From Bodo saltans (lineage: Eukaryota > Euglenozoa > Kinetoplastea > Eubodonida > Bodonidae): a stretch of 34,714 nt of DNA. The translations under genes were made by a program, and so were the position numbers. Of this stretch, positions 25,015 to 34,054 are shown piece by piece. The notes beneath the pieces are model-generated. The model was given only the letters and a program-made list of their open reading frames with translations, was not told where the DNA came from and did not search any database. The DNA lies in assembly GCA_001460835.1 (NCBI GenBank), contig CYKH01001518.1, positions 11,647 to 46,360 of the forward strand, given 5' to 3'. The stretch's first letter is position 1. Each line of letters begins with the position of its first letter.

Positions 25015-26693
25015 TCCGCTTCTTGGCTGAGGTCACCACGTCGCCCGATACGCCGAGTGGTTGGTTAGGCACCACGGACCCACAGTCGGGTGATCGTGTG
25101 CTTTCCCCCATGGTGTACATCCCTATCTCTTCGCCCTCCTCGGTCAACGGACTGTTCAGTTTGAACACGACGACGGCGTTTAAGTATCTACAAGATTCAA
25201 TTCTCACCTCGATGACCATTGCTGCTTACATACCGCGAGTATCCTATGTATTCACTGGCAATGAACTGCAGGCGTGTGGTGTTGACGTGGTAGGTGCCTC
25301 AGGCACGGCGACGTGTGCGTTTCCTATCAACCCTGCCACGACATATGTCAGCCTCCGTGTCGAGGATGGTAACCTTGCGGACAATGCGGTGACTTGGGCG
25401 GTGCAGGACGTCAGTTCTGCAAACGGTACCGCGGTGACGATCCGCAGTGGTCTATGCGGTGGCACTGCTGGGTACACGGACGGCACCGCAGCCACCGGCA
25501 ACTGTGGCTTCCTGTGGACGTGCATCGCATTCCGGACGGACAGTGCGTTGTATGCCGGCAAGCAGCTGCGATTGTTAGTATCTGTCCCAAGAGGCATTAT
25601 TAGCCCGCAAACCCAATGTCCGCCGTTCGGGTTCCTCGCCGTTGTGAACACAACCACAGCTCCGCTATCAACGCTTGCATGCAGCGGCTTCCAGTGCGCG
25701 TCTACCGGTGCGTGTGTCAACCTCAACCGAGTGTGCGACGGAGTCGCAGACTGTGGTGACGGCACCGACGAGGAAAGCTGCTTTGACTGGTACCCCGTTG
25801 AGACAGAATCGGTACTTAACTTCCCTGTGATTCTCAACACATCGACGGCAGTCATCCCCTCGGACTTCACCATCGACTCAATGAAAGACTGCCGTGCGCT
25901 GGCGCTGTGCAACCACTCGCAGGCAATCGCCTTCAACTCTGTCACACACGAGTGCGTCGTGTACAACTTTACGTCGCCAACTTCAGCTCTGTTCGACGTA
26001 TCCTTCCAAGCCGTGCCGCTGATGCCGTACTACACTGTCTACATCGTGCTCACCACACCCCTGCAGTATCTGCTCTGCTCCGACCAACTAAGTTGCAATG
26101 GACGCGGTACATCAGGATACACCTCCAACGGCTGTGGTTGCTCATGTTTTGAGAAGTACACCGGTGCAGCATGCGAGAATTATCTTTCCATTGATGTCGA
26201 CTATTCTCGTTTTTCCATTCAGTTTGTCGTCGCATCAGGCAGCACGCAGGAGGGGTCTGTCACTACTACCAGCACTGTGTCGGCACTTAAGAGCTGGATG
26301 CCGAAGGGTCTTTTCACCTGTGCAGGTCCCTTCCGCACTTCCTCACAGAAGTTGGACCTGGTTTGCACGGACGCAAGCGGCACCGCAGGGTCTGGGAATA
26401 TCGGAAGTGCCTCAGCAGCAGCGCAGTTTAACCGATATCTCGGAAGCACCATGGGAGGCCTCTACGCCTCGGCATTAGCAGCAACATCCCTACCGCAGCC
26501 TGAGACTCTCACGGCGTGCTACTACTTTGGAGATTACTACCGGTGTGATTTACCAGCAGCAGTGAGCGTGGGTGGCCTCGCCGTTACAACATCCACCCCG
26601 ATTAGCGATAAGACAGACACAGCTATCCTGGCCTCGCCGTCACAACATCCACCTCGATTAGCGACAAGACAGACACAGCTATCCTTAAAGTGA
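24714..26693 (+). CDS. Giant receptor-like membrane protein, segment 3 (LDLa, PAN-like, EGF-like)
   Basis: Genuine coding starts near 24783; earlier codons are out of frame. An LDL-receptor class A module lies at 25680-25781, with six cysteines in order and the calcium-binding end CDGVADCGDGTDEESC. A second PAN-like stretch follows (DSMKDCRALALC, then HECVVYNF, about 25870-25970). An EGF-like module comes next (LLCSDQLSCNGRGTSG, NGCGCSCFEKYTGAACENY, about 26070-26180). LDLa and EGF modules are typical of extracellular ligand-binding receptors and are notable in a protist. A 56-bp duplication at 26574-26685 ends the frame with a false C terminus (TRQTQLSLK). Confidence 0.85.
   Translation: MRRGAMIVTSSLTLPHRSRKKKNSNIAFCGGGAPYGFNGTTGLTNRCDVWAPCPGPLLQSGEYTGSLRMFFAWDQILAVSQNATWCNDRNLVADPTPSITIRFLAEVTTSPDTPSGWLGTTDPQSGDRVLSPMVYIPISSPSSVNGLFSLNTTTAFKYLQDSILTSMTIAAYIPRVSYVFTGNELQACGVDVVGASGTATCAFPINPATTYVSLRVEDGNLADNAVTWAVQDVSSANGTAVTIRSGLCGGTAGYTDGTAATGNCGFLWTCIAFRTDSALYAGKQLRLLVSVPRGIISPQTQCPPFGFLAVVNTTTAPLSTLACSGFQCASTGACVNLNRVCDGVADCGDGTDEESCFDWYPVETESVLNFPVILNTSTAVIPSDFTIDSMKDCRALALCNHSQAIAFNSVTHECVVYNFTSPTSALFDVSFQAVPLMPYYTVYIVLTTPLQYLLCSDQLSCNGRGTSGYTSNGCGCSCFEKYTGAACENYLSIDVDYSRFSIQFVVASGSTQEGSVTTTSTVSALKSWMPKGLFTCAGPFRTSSQKLDLVCTDASGTAGSGNIGSASAAAQFNRYLGSTMGGLYASALAATSLPQPETLTACYYFGDYYRCDLPAAVSVGGLAVTTSTPISDKTDTAILASPSQHPPRLATRQTQLSLK
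26574..26685 (+). repeat. 56-bp tandem duplication
   Basis: 26574-26629 and 26630-26685 differ at three bases (GTT/GTC, CCC/CCT, GAT/GAC within otherwise equal sequence). No spacer. The frame shifts by two. Confidence 0.9.
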
Positions 26694-27397
26694 ATCTCAC
26701 TGTTCGAAGCGCCACAAGACGCCGCTCTGGCGTTACTGAGCGCGTTGTGACCGCGGCGTGCCCCCCAGAGTCCACCTACCACACCAATGTCACATCGGTT
26801 GGCCTTGCACTGTACTCGTGCTCCCTGGCCGATGTGAGCAACGCCACGGAAACTGATCCAGTTGTGAGTCTGCGCGTGTTCCTCGTGGAGTCTGATGGCG
26901 TCACCCCAATGTCCATCGCGTTCACCATCCTACCGCCAGTTGGGCCGAGCGCATCGATGCGGAGGAGTCTCAATGTTCCAGATCTTGACATCAACGCTGA
27001 GCCCAAGACAACTTCAGATAATTTCTCCGTCTGGTTGTGGTCCGGCATCGCACTTGCCATCCTCGGTGCCGCCGTTTCTTCTCCGTCTGGTTGTGGGCCG
27101 GCGTCGCACTTGCTATCCTTGGTACCGCCGTTTCTTGCTATCCTTGGTACCGCCGTTTCCTTCATTGTCATCTCCTTGGCTGTGATTTATCGCCAGCACT
27201 TGAAGCGTGTGCTCAATCGAACAAAGGGAGACGGTCTCGGTGCCGCCGTTTCCTTCATTGTCATCTCCTTGGCTGTGATTTATCGCCAGCACTTGAAGCG
27301 TGTGCTCAATCGAACAAAGGGAGACGGTTCTGGTTGTGGTCCGGCATCGCACTTGCCATCCTCGGTGCCGCCGTTTCCTTTATCGTCATCTCCTTAG
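26690..27397 (+). CDS. Giant receptor-like membrane protein, segment 4 (juxtamembrane region)
   Basis: Opens at a GTG that is simply a Val codon inside the gene (frame enters from ILKVNLTVRSATRR). It encodes the last ectodomain part with SVGLALYSCSLADVSNATE, then a short acidic stretch and the first post-ectodomain TM helix, WLWSGIALAILGAAV. From about 27076 the sequence is a nest of partial repeats and this frame is no longer genuine. Confidence 0.7.
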   Translation: MNLTVRSATRRRSGVTERVVTAACPPESTYHTNVTSVGLALYSCSLADVSNATETDPVVSLRVFLVESDGVTPMSIAFTILPPVGPSASMRRSLNVPDLDINAEPKTTSDNFSVWLWSGIALAILGAAVSSPSGCGPASHLLSLVPPFLAILGTAVSFIVISLAVIYRQHLKRVLNRTKGDGLGAAVSFIVISLAVIYRQHLKRVLNRTKGDGSGCGPASHLPSSVPPFPLSSSP

Positions 27398-27450
27398 CAG
27401 TGATTTATCGCCAGCACTTGAAGCGTGTGCTCAATCGAACAAAGGGAGAC
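27022..27450 (+). repeat. Nested partial duplications of one TM-helix coding segment
   Basis: The segment TGGTTGTGGTCCGGCATCGC and its continuation occur at 27032 and 27331. A variant (TGGTTGTGGGCCGGCGTCGC) is at 27087. The piece GCCGTTTCCTT...AAGGGAGACGG occurs three times (about 27147-27234, 27243-27327 and 27367-27452), and TGCTATCCTTGGTACCGCCG occurs twice. At least two haplotype-like versions are mixed. The net offset between the first and last full copies is 299 bases, which restores the frame. Confidence 0.85.
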
Positions 27451-30414
27451 GGTGGCATGACGAGGCTGCACAAGGTCATATCGATTCTGTACTTGCAGCT
27501 CACGCGTGTCGACACCGATGATCCCTTGTCAGACGATGACGAGGAAGCAGTGATGAGCCCTGTTGTTGGCTTCGATGCAGATGCCACGGCAACAAAAGCA
27601 AAGTCGCTTTTTGGCACAGCGGTTATGGGAACGAACATCGCTGTATCGCCAATGATGAGCAACGTAGGTGTCGACAAGTTACGGCAATCGACCGCGTTCC
27701 CTAATATGAACAGGCGCAAGTACGCATTCTGCTGCAGCAGCTTCTGGGTGCTCACCTGGCTCATCGCCATCTTCCTGCTGCTGTACTACGTGTCGAGCAG
27801 TGGCATCACAAGCGACACGTGGCTGGTGGTCGAGAGGTATTCAGACAGCTCGTGTGAAGACTCAGCATTCTCTTCGACACCGAGCGCCGTGTTCTACGTC
27901 ACTGATGATTCGGCCACCACGTGCCAGCGAAGAAAGATTGCGGGGACTGTGCCAAATAGTTTCTACTTCTCAGGTTACTGCATCACCAACACAACGAGCG
28001 ATGGTGTTGGCAGCGCGGTTGTGCGATACCGTTCTGGGAACACGCAGGCAGAGTGCGAAGCGGCGGATGAGGCAGAAGTCGCCTCTGGCAGTTGCCTCGA
28101 CTCTGAGGATTTGTGGGGGACAAATGACACGTCCTTTACGCGACTGTCGTGTGCTACCATTGCATCCGCTTCCACGCGATTTCAGTACCTGCAGACGCTC
28201 AGCTCGGAGACGCAACCGCAAGTATACTCCTATGTTGTGCCGCTAGACGCATCCCTCACAACACTCGGTGACAACGAGTTTGGTGGCGTCACTCGCCCGA
28301 TGGTGCGCAAGTCTGGCCGCACAACAGTTGTCGCGACAACGACCGGTCACTATGACACCACAGGCATGGGCACAACGCTCTACCCAGTCCAAGGCCAACA
28401 GTTGTATCTTCAGCTTGGCAATGACACCGGAACGCCGGAGCTGTTCTTGCCTCCCAGCGAGCCGTCCTATTTCAGCCCCAGTACCTTCAAAATGGAATCA
28501 GACGTGCAGCATCAATTGATTGGATACCTCCTCGACTCATCTCCCCTGTACTCGTTCCTCGACAGCTTGCCGTCGTTCACCCTCCCAGAGCTGCCGATAG
28601 GGCAAATTTATGGGTACATGAACCGCAGCTCTCAGTTGACTGGTGCCGCCGCTGGTGTCACCTCGAGCCGGTACTACGGCGCCAGGCAAACAACCGTTGA
28701 CATAGGAGCATTTATCGACACGTCTACGATGACGGATGGGCAAGGCTTCACGATCGCCTTCAATCTGCGTGCGACCCCACAGACCTACGGGTTTGCGTTT
28801 GCCGTCACCGACGCAATGGAGAACCAGCAGACCGGCACCTCCCCGATCCTCGATCTCATGATCTCGATGCTTCAGCAAAATGCAGGAGTCGACGGTTGGT
28901 TCGACGATGATTACCACATCTATCATTCACTGTTTGTGAACGGCCCAAGCCAGCAGCTTCAGTTCATCTACGCCTATCCTGCTCAGGTATTCGGCAAGGC
29001 GGAAGTCGACGCCAACAACAACACCCTTGGCAAGACGTTGGGCATCCTTACGTGGGACTTGGAAAGTTTGAATCTTGAGCGCCTTTTGAACGGGCTGTGG
29101 CACAACATTCGTGTTGTGATCCGCCTCGAGGCGAACTTGCTCAAGGTGCAGCTCATAGCCGATGGTGAGACATCACGATCGGTCCTTGGCTGGAACCAAT
29201 GCCTCAACGACAACCCTCGGCCCATCTATGACTACCCTGCAGGCCAAGGGGTCTACATCTACAACAACACCAACAAGGTGAGCGCCGGGGCGTTGTTGTG
29301 GACGGGGTACTTGAACGGAGGCGTAGGGGACCTGCAGTACATGCCCTACGTGGAGGATATTTTCGCCATTTGGCAGTTGTCGTCTCCAGCGGTCCAGCAG
29401 TTCAACAGCATCAACACGCAAGGGTACACGATCTTAGGCTACGCCATGATTATCCTTGGTATTCTTTTGTTTATTATCATGCTGCTCACGTCGGGGAAGG
29501 ACCTGTACATCGAAGCGAAGCGAGCGGAGCGTGCACGGCTGCAAGGAGTCTTCCTGCGGTATGTAGGAATCCTCAATGCTATGCCGGGCGGCTACCAGTT
29601 TCTCAAGTACACCACAGCGAAAAGGTGGCTGGGACTCTCCGACACTCAGTTCACTCAGTTTCTTGATGAAGTGCAAAACACCACCAGCGCAGTGCCGTTA
29701 GAGCTCCACCGCGTGCTGTACCTGGCGGGCCTCGCACTGTTGAAGAACGAGCCACGAGACATCGACAGGCCTCTTCCCAGTCGCAAAGAATGGGCGCAGC
29801 TGCTCGTGGATGACGAGGCCAAGTACATTCTCGACCACACCAGGCACTTCCCGTGCTACCGAGAGGGCCTACCAGAATCGGACCCTTACCGAATTCCAAA
29901 CCAGCGTGGTGGTACATCCGGGGCGCTAGGAGGCACCTCCGAGAACGCCGTTCCAGACGGTCGAAATGAGGGCGAGGAGATCATCGCCGCTGAGATGATG
30001 TTTACCGCCACTGTGCGTGCCACCGCGACATTCAAACAAGAAGGCGAGACTGGCGCTGTGAACACTGGCAACTTGAATTTCAGCAGCGGAGGCACCGCGG
30101 CCACCTCGCAGCTTTCTATGAAAACGGATAGTCTGCCAAGCGTTGGTGTGGATCTCAGGCAGCTCTTCCTGCCGGTGATCAGCGTCGTGCAGGAAATCCA
30201 CCTGTGGGTAACCTCAAGCGAACTGGTCCAAGAGTACCTGAACTACTTCCAGCAAGCGTTTGGGTTCATCTCCATTGACTTCGTCACCAGCTTTTCACTG
30301 CCCACGCTCATTACGCCCATCGTGCAGCTTGTCGTAGGCCTGCTCGCGTTCTTACTGCTGCTGTACTTGACTTCTATGGATCAAGTGTGGTTCTCGTGGT
30401 ACGTTGCGAGGTAG
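27037..30414 (+). CDS. Giant receptor-like membrane protein, segment 5 (TM, LamG-like domain, TM)
   Basis: Genuine frame from about 27331. It begins with TM helix GIALAILGAAVSFIVISLAVIY and a basic cytoplasmic loop. A second TM follows (SSFWVLTWLIAIFLLLYYV, ~27735-27800), then a long extracytoplasmic region. Part of that region (~28690-29400) resembles a LamG/concanavalin-A-like fold: DGQGFTIAFNLRA, GLWHNIRVVIRLEANLLKV, then YLNGGVGDLQYMPYVEDI. TM helix 3 is LGYAMIILGILLFIIMLL (~29432-29490). A large globular cytoplasmic domain (~29500-30260) contains no recognised catalytic motif. TM helix 4 is IVQLVVGLLAFLLLLYL. The frame ends at TAG 30412-30414 and remains open on the other side. Confidence 0.85.
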   Translation: MVRHRTCHPRCRRFFSVWLWAGVALAILGTAVSCYPWYRRFLHCHLLGCDLSPALEACAQSNKGRRSRCRRFLHCHLLGCDLSPALEACAQSNKGRRFWLWSGIALAILGAAVSFIVISLAVIYRQHLKRVLNRTKGDGGMTRLHKVISILYLQLTRVDTDDPLSDDDEEAVMSPVVGFDADATATKAKSLFGTAVMGTNIAVSPMMSNVGVDKLRQSTAFPNMNRRKYAFCCSSFWVLTWLIAIFLLLYYVSSSGITSDTWLVVERYSDSSCEDSAFSSTPSAVFYVTDDSATTCQRRKIAGTVPNSFYFSGYCITNTTSDGVGSAVVRYRSGNTQAECEAADEAEVASGSCLDSEDLWGTNDTSFTRLSCATIASASTRFQYLQTLSSETQPQVYSYVVPLDASLTTLGDNEFGGVTRPMVRKSGRTTVVATTTGHYDTTGMGTTLYPVQGQQLYLQLGNDTGTPELFLPPSEPSYFSPSTFKMESDVQHQLIGYLLDSSPLYSFLDSLPSFTLPELPIGQIYGYMNRSSQLTGAAAGVTSSRYYGARQTTVDIGAFIDTSTMTDGQGFTIAFNLRATPQTYGFAFAVTDAMENQQTGTSPILDLMISMLQQNAGVDGWFDDDYHIYHSLFVNGPSQQLQFIYAYPAQVFGKAEVDANNNTLGKTLGILTWDLESLNLERLLNGLWHNIRVVIRLEANLLKVQLIADGETSRSVLGWNQCLNDNPRPIYDYPAGQGVYIYNNTNKVSAGALLWTGYLNGGVGDLQYMPYVEDIFAIWQLSSPAVQQFNSINTQGYTILGYAMIILGILLFIIMLLTSGKDLYIEAKRAERARLQGVFLRYVGILNAMPGGYQFLKYTTAKRWLGLSDTQFTQFLDEVQNTTSAVPLELHRVLYLAGLALLKNEPRDIDRPLPSRKEWAQLLVDDEAKYILDHTRHFPCYREGLPESDPYRIPNQRGGTSGALGGTSENAVPDGRNEGEEIIAAEMMFTATVRATATFKQEGETGAVNTGNLNFSSGGTAATSQLSMKTDSLPSVGVDLRQLFLPVISVVQEIHLWVTSSELVQEYLNYFQQAFGFISIDFVTSFSLPTLITPIVQLVVGLLAFLLLLYLTSMDQVWFSWYVAR

Positions 30415-30429
30415 CGCGACACGATCGAA

Positions 30430-32784
30430 ATGGGAAGCACTGGAGGGGCTGACGACCATGAGAAAGATGCCTCTCAGCAGAACTCACCGCAACCCACTCC
30501 AAGGACAAACAACAACACCGCCACCACTGACCCCAATGCACCACCTGTTACTACTGCTACACGCATCCCGCAGTACGTCGCGCGCATCATGCAGCGCTTC
30601 CCTGACCCCTTCGGGAAAATGACAGAGTTCCCAGTCGAGTACGAAGTGGAGGTGTTGCCGCTGAAAGAAGCCATGCGCCTTGATCGGTTCCTCGGGATCT
30701 CCACACTAGGCAAAGACGACGACTCAGCGGAGGCCTCAGAAGAAAATGAGCGTGAGATCAGCGTCAAGGACGCCAAAGGGCGCGAATTTACATTGACGAA
30801 AAACACCACTTCGGACTCTCGCAAAGGCATCGACCGTGCGCCTTGCCTTGGTGTAGAAACCACTGCCCTCAACACGCAAACTTGCACCCTTGATGTCGTT
30901 GGCGTGAGATGCCGAGAGCACAAGTCCCGCCGGCTAGCGCCACAGCTTCAGACAGATATCTGGCCATTTATGCTTGCACCAGAGTGCTGCATCGTGACCA
31001 ACGGAGTGCGTTGCGAGGCCTCGCAAGGGATTATCTACAGCTGCCAGTACGAGAAGGAGATGACGGATGGGACTCAGTGCAACTGCGACTACGCCGTTTG
31101 TGAACGTCACTACCGTGGTGGCCTCGTCGACGGCCTCACCGCTGAGGTCCTGGGTGTCGTTCGCACAGGCCTAGGGCGAGGTCCCCAGTGGATCATAGCA
31201 ACAGTCGTTGTCCTCGGTGCCAACGCTGCCTACATGCCGTTTGTGCAAACCGCGTTCATGATCCTTGGCTGCCATCCAACCTACCAATGCGAGTTTACAG
31301 ACTGCAGCTTCAGCAACCAAAAGTTCCTCCTGGCCGGCTTCCTTGCATGCTGCGTGATTGCTCTTTTCGGTCTTGGCGTACCACTCATGCAGACAGTGCA
31401 ACTGCACCGTCGACGCAAGATGCTCCTGCAGGTGTTTTTTGCCGATGAGTACAACGGACGCTATGAGGAGAAAGACGATGACGCCGAGGAGGAGAAGGCG
31501 GTGTTGGAGAAGCTGCAGCGTTCGGCTGCTGCGGATGAGGAGGGCGGTGACCATGGCGCGTCCAGCTTCCGCGCGAGTCACCACGGCAAGGGCGGTGGCA
31601 CACGCAAGCGGAAGGCGCCTCTGTCAAAGAAAGACAGCCAGGTCAACTCTGGCGTAGGTGGTGTGCTCGATCTTGAGAACACCATTGGAACCCTCGGGTC
31701 GTCGGTGATGTTACCTTTCAGTGGCATTGGTGCGGAAGTGGCAGCTGATGAGGCTGACGAGGGAAAGGAAGTGACGCAAGAAGCTGACGGCACGACGGTC
31801 ACTGAACTCGTGTCTCCAGTGAAGCAACGCATTCCATCACTGCCGCCAACACCTAGGGGGGCTGTGGCAGCACCTGTGGCTGCACCACCAGCAGCACCTG
31901 CACCTGTGGTAAGAACTTCGCCAATTCCCTCACACTCACACCATAGCGCCTCCATCAACGACGTCGTCCCGAGCCCTGATGCGAAAAGGCCTGGCAGTTC
32001 CTTGGCATGGGCGGACGACGCGTCTCCAAAATCTGCAACGGTCAACTTAGGAAAACCTCCAAAGTTTGACGCGGAAGCAGACGCCAAGACACCACGAGGA
32101 GCGGATACTGCCCCCACTCCGTTGGTAGCGCAAGCAGCAGCTGGTGGAAATAATGGCAACGATGATGATGATGATAAAGGTTCACGACTTGTGCGGCTTA
32201 GTGAGTGGAGTCGTTTCCTCGCCTCAGATCTCACCGTCCTTGGCAACCTGTACAAACCCCTTGAGTTCGAGTGGATCTACCTCAGCCCTATCCTGCTGCT
32301 GTGGAAGGTGGTAATTGTCTGTCCTGCAGTGTTCCTGCCCGCCTCATCCTTTGCGCAGCTTGTCGGTATTAGTGCGGTGGAAGTGGGCTTCGCCATGTTC
32401 ATCTTTATCACCGCCCCATTTACAAGTTCGATGGCCGACCTTATGTACAAGGCGGGGAACTGCCATCAAGTGTTGTTCCTTGGTGTTCGCGCCCTTGACA
32501 CGGTGGCCCGGTATCAAGGAGGCGTTGGGTACGGATTCGCATTTCTGCTGCTTACCTTCGCTTATTTGGGATTCAGTGCAGTGTGCATCGCGTGGACTGT
32601 TCTTGGTGCGCAGATTCGAAAGATCACAGACCGCAACACGTCCACCAAGGCTCTGGAAGGGCTTGGCTTCCAATACGCGCCGTCCACGTCGTTGTACGTT
32701 GTGCCATCGCTGGACGGCGTCCGCAGGTTCAACCGCGCCACCAATGCGGACGAAGAATTACAGCCTGATGATGAAGATCAGTAG
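30430..32784 (+). CDS. Giant receptor-like membrane protein, segment 6 (multi-TM C-terminal region)
   Basis: Same frame as segment 5, separated by one TAG and four sense codons; with 15 bases between stop and ATG there is no room for a splice acceptor, so it is probably not a separate gene. A cytoplasmic-type region is followed by a Cys-rich stretch (VVGVRCREHKSRR, CCIVTNGVRC, CNCDYAVC). Then come TM helices WIIATVVVLGANAAYMPFV and FLLAGFLACCVIALFGLGV, and a long acidic/Ala-Pro-rich cytoplasmic loop (~31440-32180). Three or more further helices follow (YLSPILLLWKVVIVCPAVFL, LVGISAVEVGFAMFIFITA, YGFAFLLLTFAYLGFSAVCI). This layout recalls the C-terminal multi-TM (TRP-like) regions of large protist surface proteins. 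The C terminus is acidic (DEELQPDDEDQ). Confidence 0.85.
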   Translation: MGSTGGADDHEKDASQQNSPQPTPRTNNNTATTDPNAPPVTTATRIPQYVARIMQRFPDPFGKMTEFPVEYEVEVLPLKEAMRLDRFLGISTLGKDDDSAEASEENEREISVKDAKGREFTLTKNTTSDSRKGIDRAPCLGVETTALNTQTCTLDVVGVRCREHKSRRLAPQLQTDIWPFMLAPECCIVTNGVRCEASQGIIYSCQYEKEMTDGTQCNCDYAVCERHYRGGLVDGLTAEVLGVVRTGLGRGPQWIIATVVVLGANAAYMPFVQTAFMILGCHPTYQCEFTDCSFSNQKFLLAGFLACCVIALFGLGVPLMQTVQLHRRRKMLLQVFFADEYNGRYEEKDDDAEEEKAVLEKLQRSAAADEEGGDHGASSFRASHHGKGGGTRKRKAPLSKKDSQVNSGVGGVLDLENTIGTLGSSVMLPFSGIGAEVAADEADEGKEVTQEADGTTVTELVSPVKQRIPSLPPTPRGAVAAPVAAPPAAPAPVVRTSPIPSHSHHSASINDVVPSPDAKRPGSSLAWADDASPKSATVNLGKPPKFDAEADAKTPRGADTAPTPLVAQAAAGGNNGNDDDDDKGSRLVRLSEWSRFLASDLTVLGNLYKPLEFEWIYLSPILLLWKVVIVCPAVFLPASSFAQLVGISAVEVGFAMFIFITAPFTSSMADLMYKAGNCHQVLFLGVRALDTVARYQGGVGYGFAFLLLTFAYLGFSAVCIAWTVLGAQIRKITDRNTSTKALEGLGFQYAPSTSLYVVPSLDGVRRFNRATNADEELQPDDEDQ

Positions 32785-33295
32785 ATGTGTGGAGGAAAAT
32801 AGAAACGCGAGTGAGACAAGAAAGAAATGAATCTTCTTGTGTATCCCAAAGGATGAGTGTGCCCATAAAGAAAGAGAGTGATGTTTTGGGAAAAAATCCG
32901 CCTGGAAATAGAAGAACAGTGACAAGAACGTTTATTACGCACAGCCCGCTTTGAATTCCTTGTGTTCTTTTCTTCCCAGAAGCCTGCCTAGAAGCGCAGC
33001 ATTTGACAAACTCCCTTTTTCATGTTTCCTGATTACGATGTGTCTACACATTTCCCCTCCCACATCACCGCTCTTATCACTCTGTTTACGTCCCTTTCAC
33101 TCCAATGTTCCCTTAGTCCTGACGGCTCCCCCCCTATCTGTTTGCGGTGCACTGGCGCCCCGCCCCCACATGTCTGAACACTACTCTTCCACAATATACT
33201 TCTATCTCTCTGTTTGCTAGAGGCTGAAAATAGTCATCTGTACAGCATCATCCTCTGATTCTCTTTTTGTTTCTCTTTTTTGACAAGTGCATACT
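32785..33295. other. Intergenic region, 3' UTR and pyrimidine-rich spacer
   Basis: A-rich 3' UTR (32785-32935), then pyrimidine-rich sequence from about 32955 to 33130 and a final splice acceptor at 33286-33287. A short open frame at 32951-33220 encodes only Ser/Pro/Leu low complexity and is not credible. Confidence 0.5.
33252..33287 (+). promoter_or_regulatory. Predicted trans-splice acceptor for WW-domain gene
   Basis: Tract CCTCTGATTCTCTTTTTG, then TTTCTCTTTTTTGACAAG, with AG at 33286-33287, eight bases before the ATG at 33296. The 5' UTR would be very short beyond the spliced leader. Confidence 0.5.
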
Positions 33296-34054
33296 ATGGC
33301 AACGACTGCAGCTGCAAAGCAGGCGCTGATTTCGGGTGATTGGCGGGAGACGAAGGATCCTCAAGGGAAGTTATACTACTTCAACCGCAAGTTGAACAAG
33401 ACGGTGTGGGACCTTGATAAAGAGCTCGGTGCATCGACCAGCGCCGCAACCCCAAGCGCTACAACCACAACCAGTGCAGCTGCTGGGGCGAGCCAACCCC
33501 CAACAACAGGTCTCCCATCAACTGTCAGCTTCGAGACAATGGCAAAGGACTTGGTGAGCAAGGGTGTCTGGAGCGCAAAGACTTCGGCGGTCGGAGGATC
33601 GGCTTTCTTCCAGCATAACGAAACGGGAGAAACAACAAGAGACTTGGCGTTGTATTTGGAAATCACTTCCGCTGTGAACTCCGACAAACCTCGAGGGTCC
33701 CACTTCGGTGGAAATTCAGTCACGTGCGCTGATATTAGTGGAGGAGGTGCCCCCCAAGAGTTGCGGAGTAAGAACGGCACTCTTCTCGATCGGAATGAGC
33801 TCATTGGGGATGTCGACCCTTGGGTGACGTTGTTCCTCGCACGAGATCGTGGAGGGGAGTACGAGATCGCATCCCGCAAACTACTTCAACAAATTTTAGA
33901 GCGAACCGGCCAATGGGATTCGTGGAATCGTGCAGAAAGGAGATCAGAGGAGCTTCAGCGAGAAGTCACTGCTGTTAAGGTGCAGCTGAAAGCAAAGGAC
34001 GAGACGATAGCTGAGCAAGCTCGTGAGTTGGAAGACTTACGAAGGATGCTGTAA
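33296..34054 (+). CDS. WW-domain and coiled-coil protein, 5' part
   Basis: ATG at 33296. A WW domain covers about residues 12-42, with Trp16 and Trp38 (22 apart), KLYYFNRKLNKTVW and a Gly in the first turn. In the second strand Pro is replaced by DLDKEL, so classical PPxY binding may be altered. An Ala/Thr/Ser-rich linker follows, then a second segment (SKGVWSAKTSAVGGSAFFQHNETGE) that looks like a degenerate WW-like repeat. A globular stretch and a C-terminal coiled coil (AERRSEELQREVTAVKVQL) come next. The stop at 34052-34054 is created by the A-run, and the gene continues in later pieces off the right end. FBP11/PRP40-like splicing factors and flagellar WW proteins are possible relatives; not decided. 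Confidence 0.8.
   Translation: MATTAAAKQALISGDWRETKDPQGKLYYFNRKLNKTVWDLDKELGASTSAATPSATTTTSAAAGASQPPTTGLPSTVSFETMAKDLVSKGVWSAKTSAVGGSAFFQHNETGETTRDLALYLEITSAVNSDKPRGSHFGGNSVTCADISGGGAPQELRSKNGTLLDRNELIGDVDPWVTLFLARDRGGEYEIASRKLLQQILERTGQWDSWNRAERRSEELQREVTAVKVQLKAKDETIAEQARELEDLRRML

Noticed and set aside
30412-30414. Stop-codon reassignment (UAG as sense)
   Set aside because: The 618 and 5511 frames both end at TAG, and the other gene ends here use TAG, TGA or TAA normally; one internal TAG is not enough to propose a changed code.
46-32255. Minus-strand open frames, some over 200 codons (for example within 31578-32255, 25244-25966, 4339-4917)
   Set aside because: All lie opposite better-supported + strand genes, have Arg/Pro/Ser-rich shadow composition and no recognisable domain or splice signal.
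32951-33220. Short + strand frame in the last large intergenic region
   Set aside because: It is a low-complexity translation of a pyrimidine tract, without a recognisable motif.
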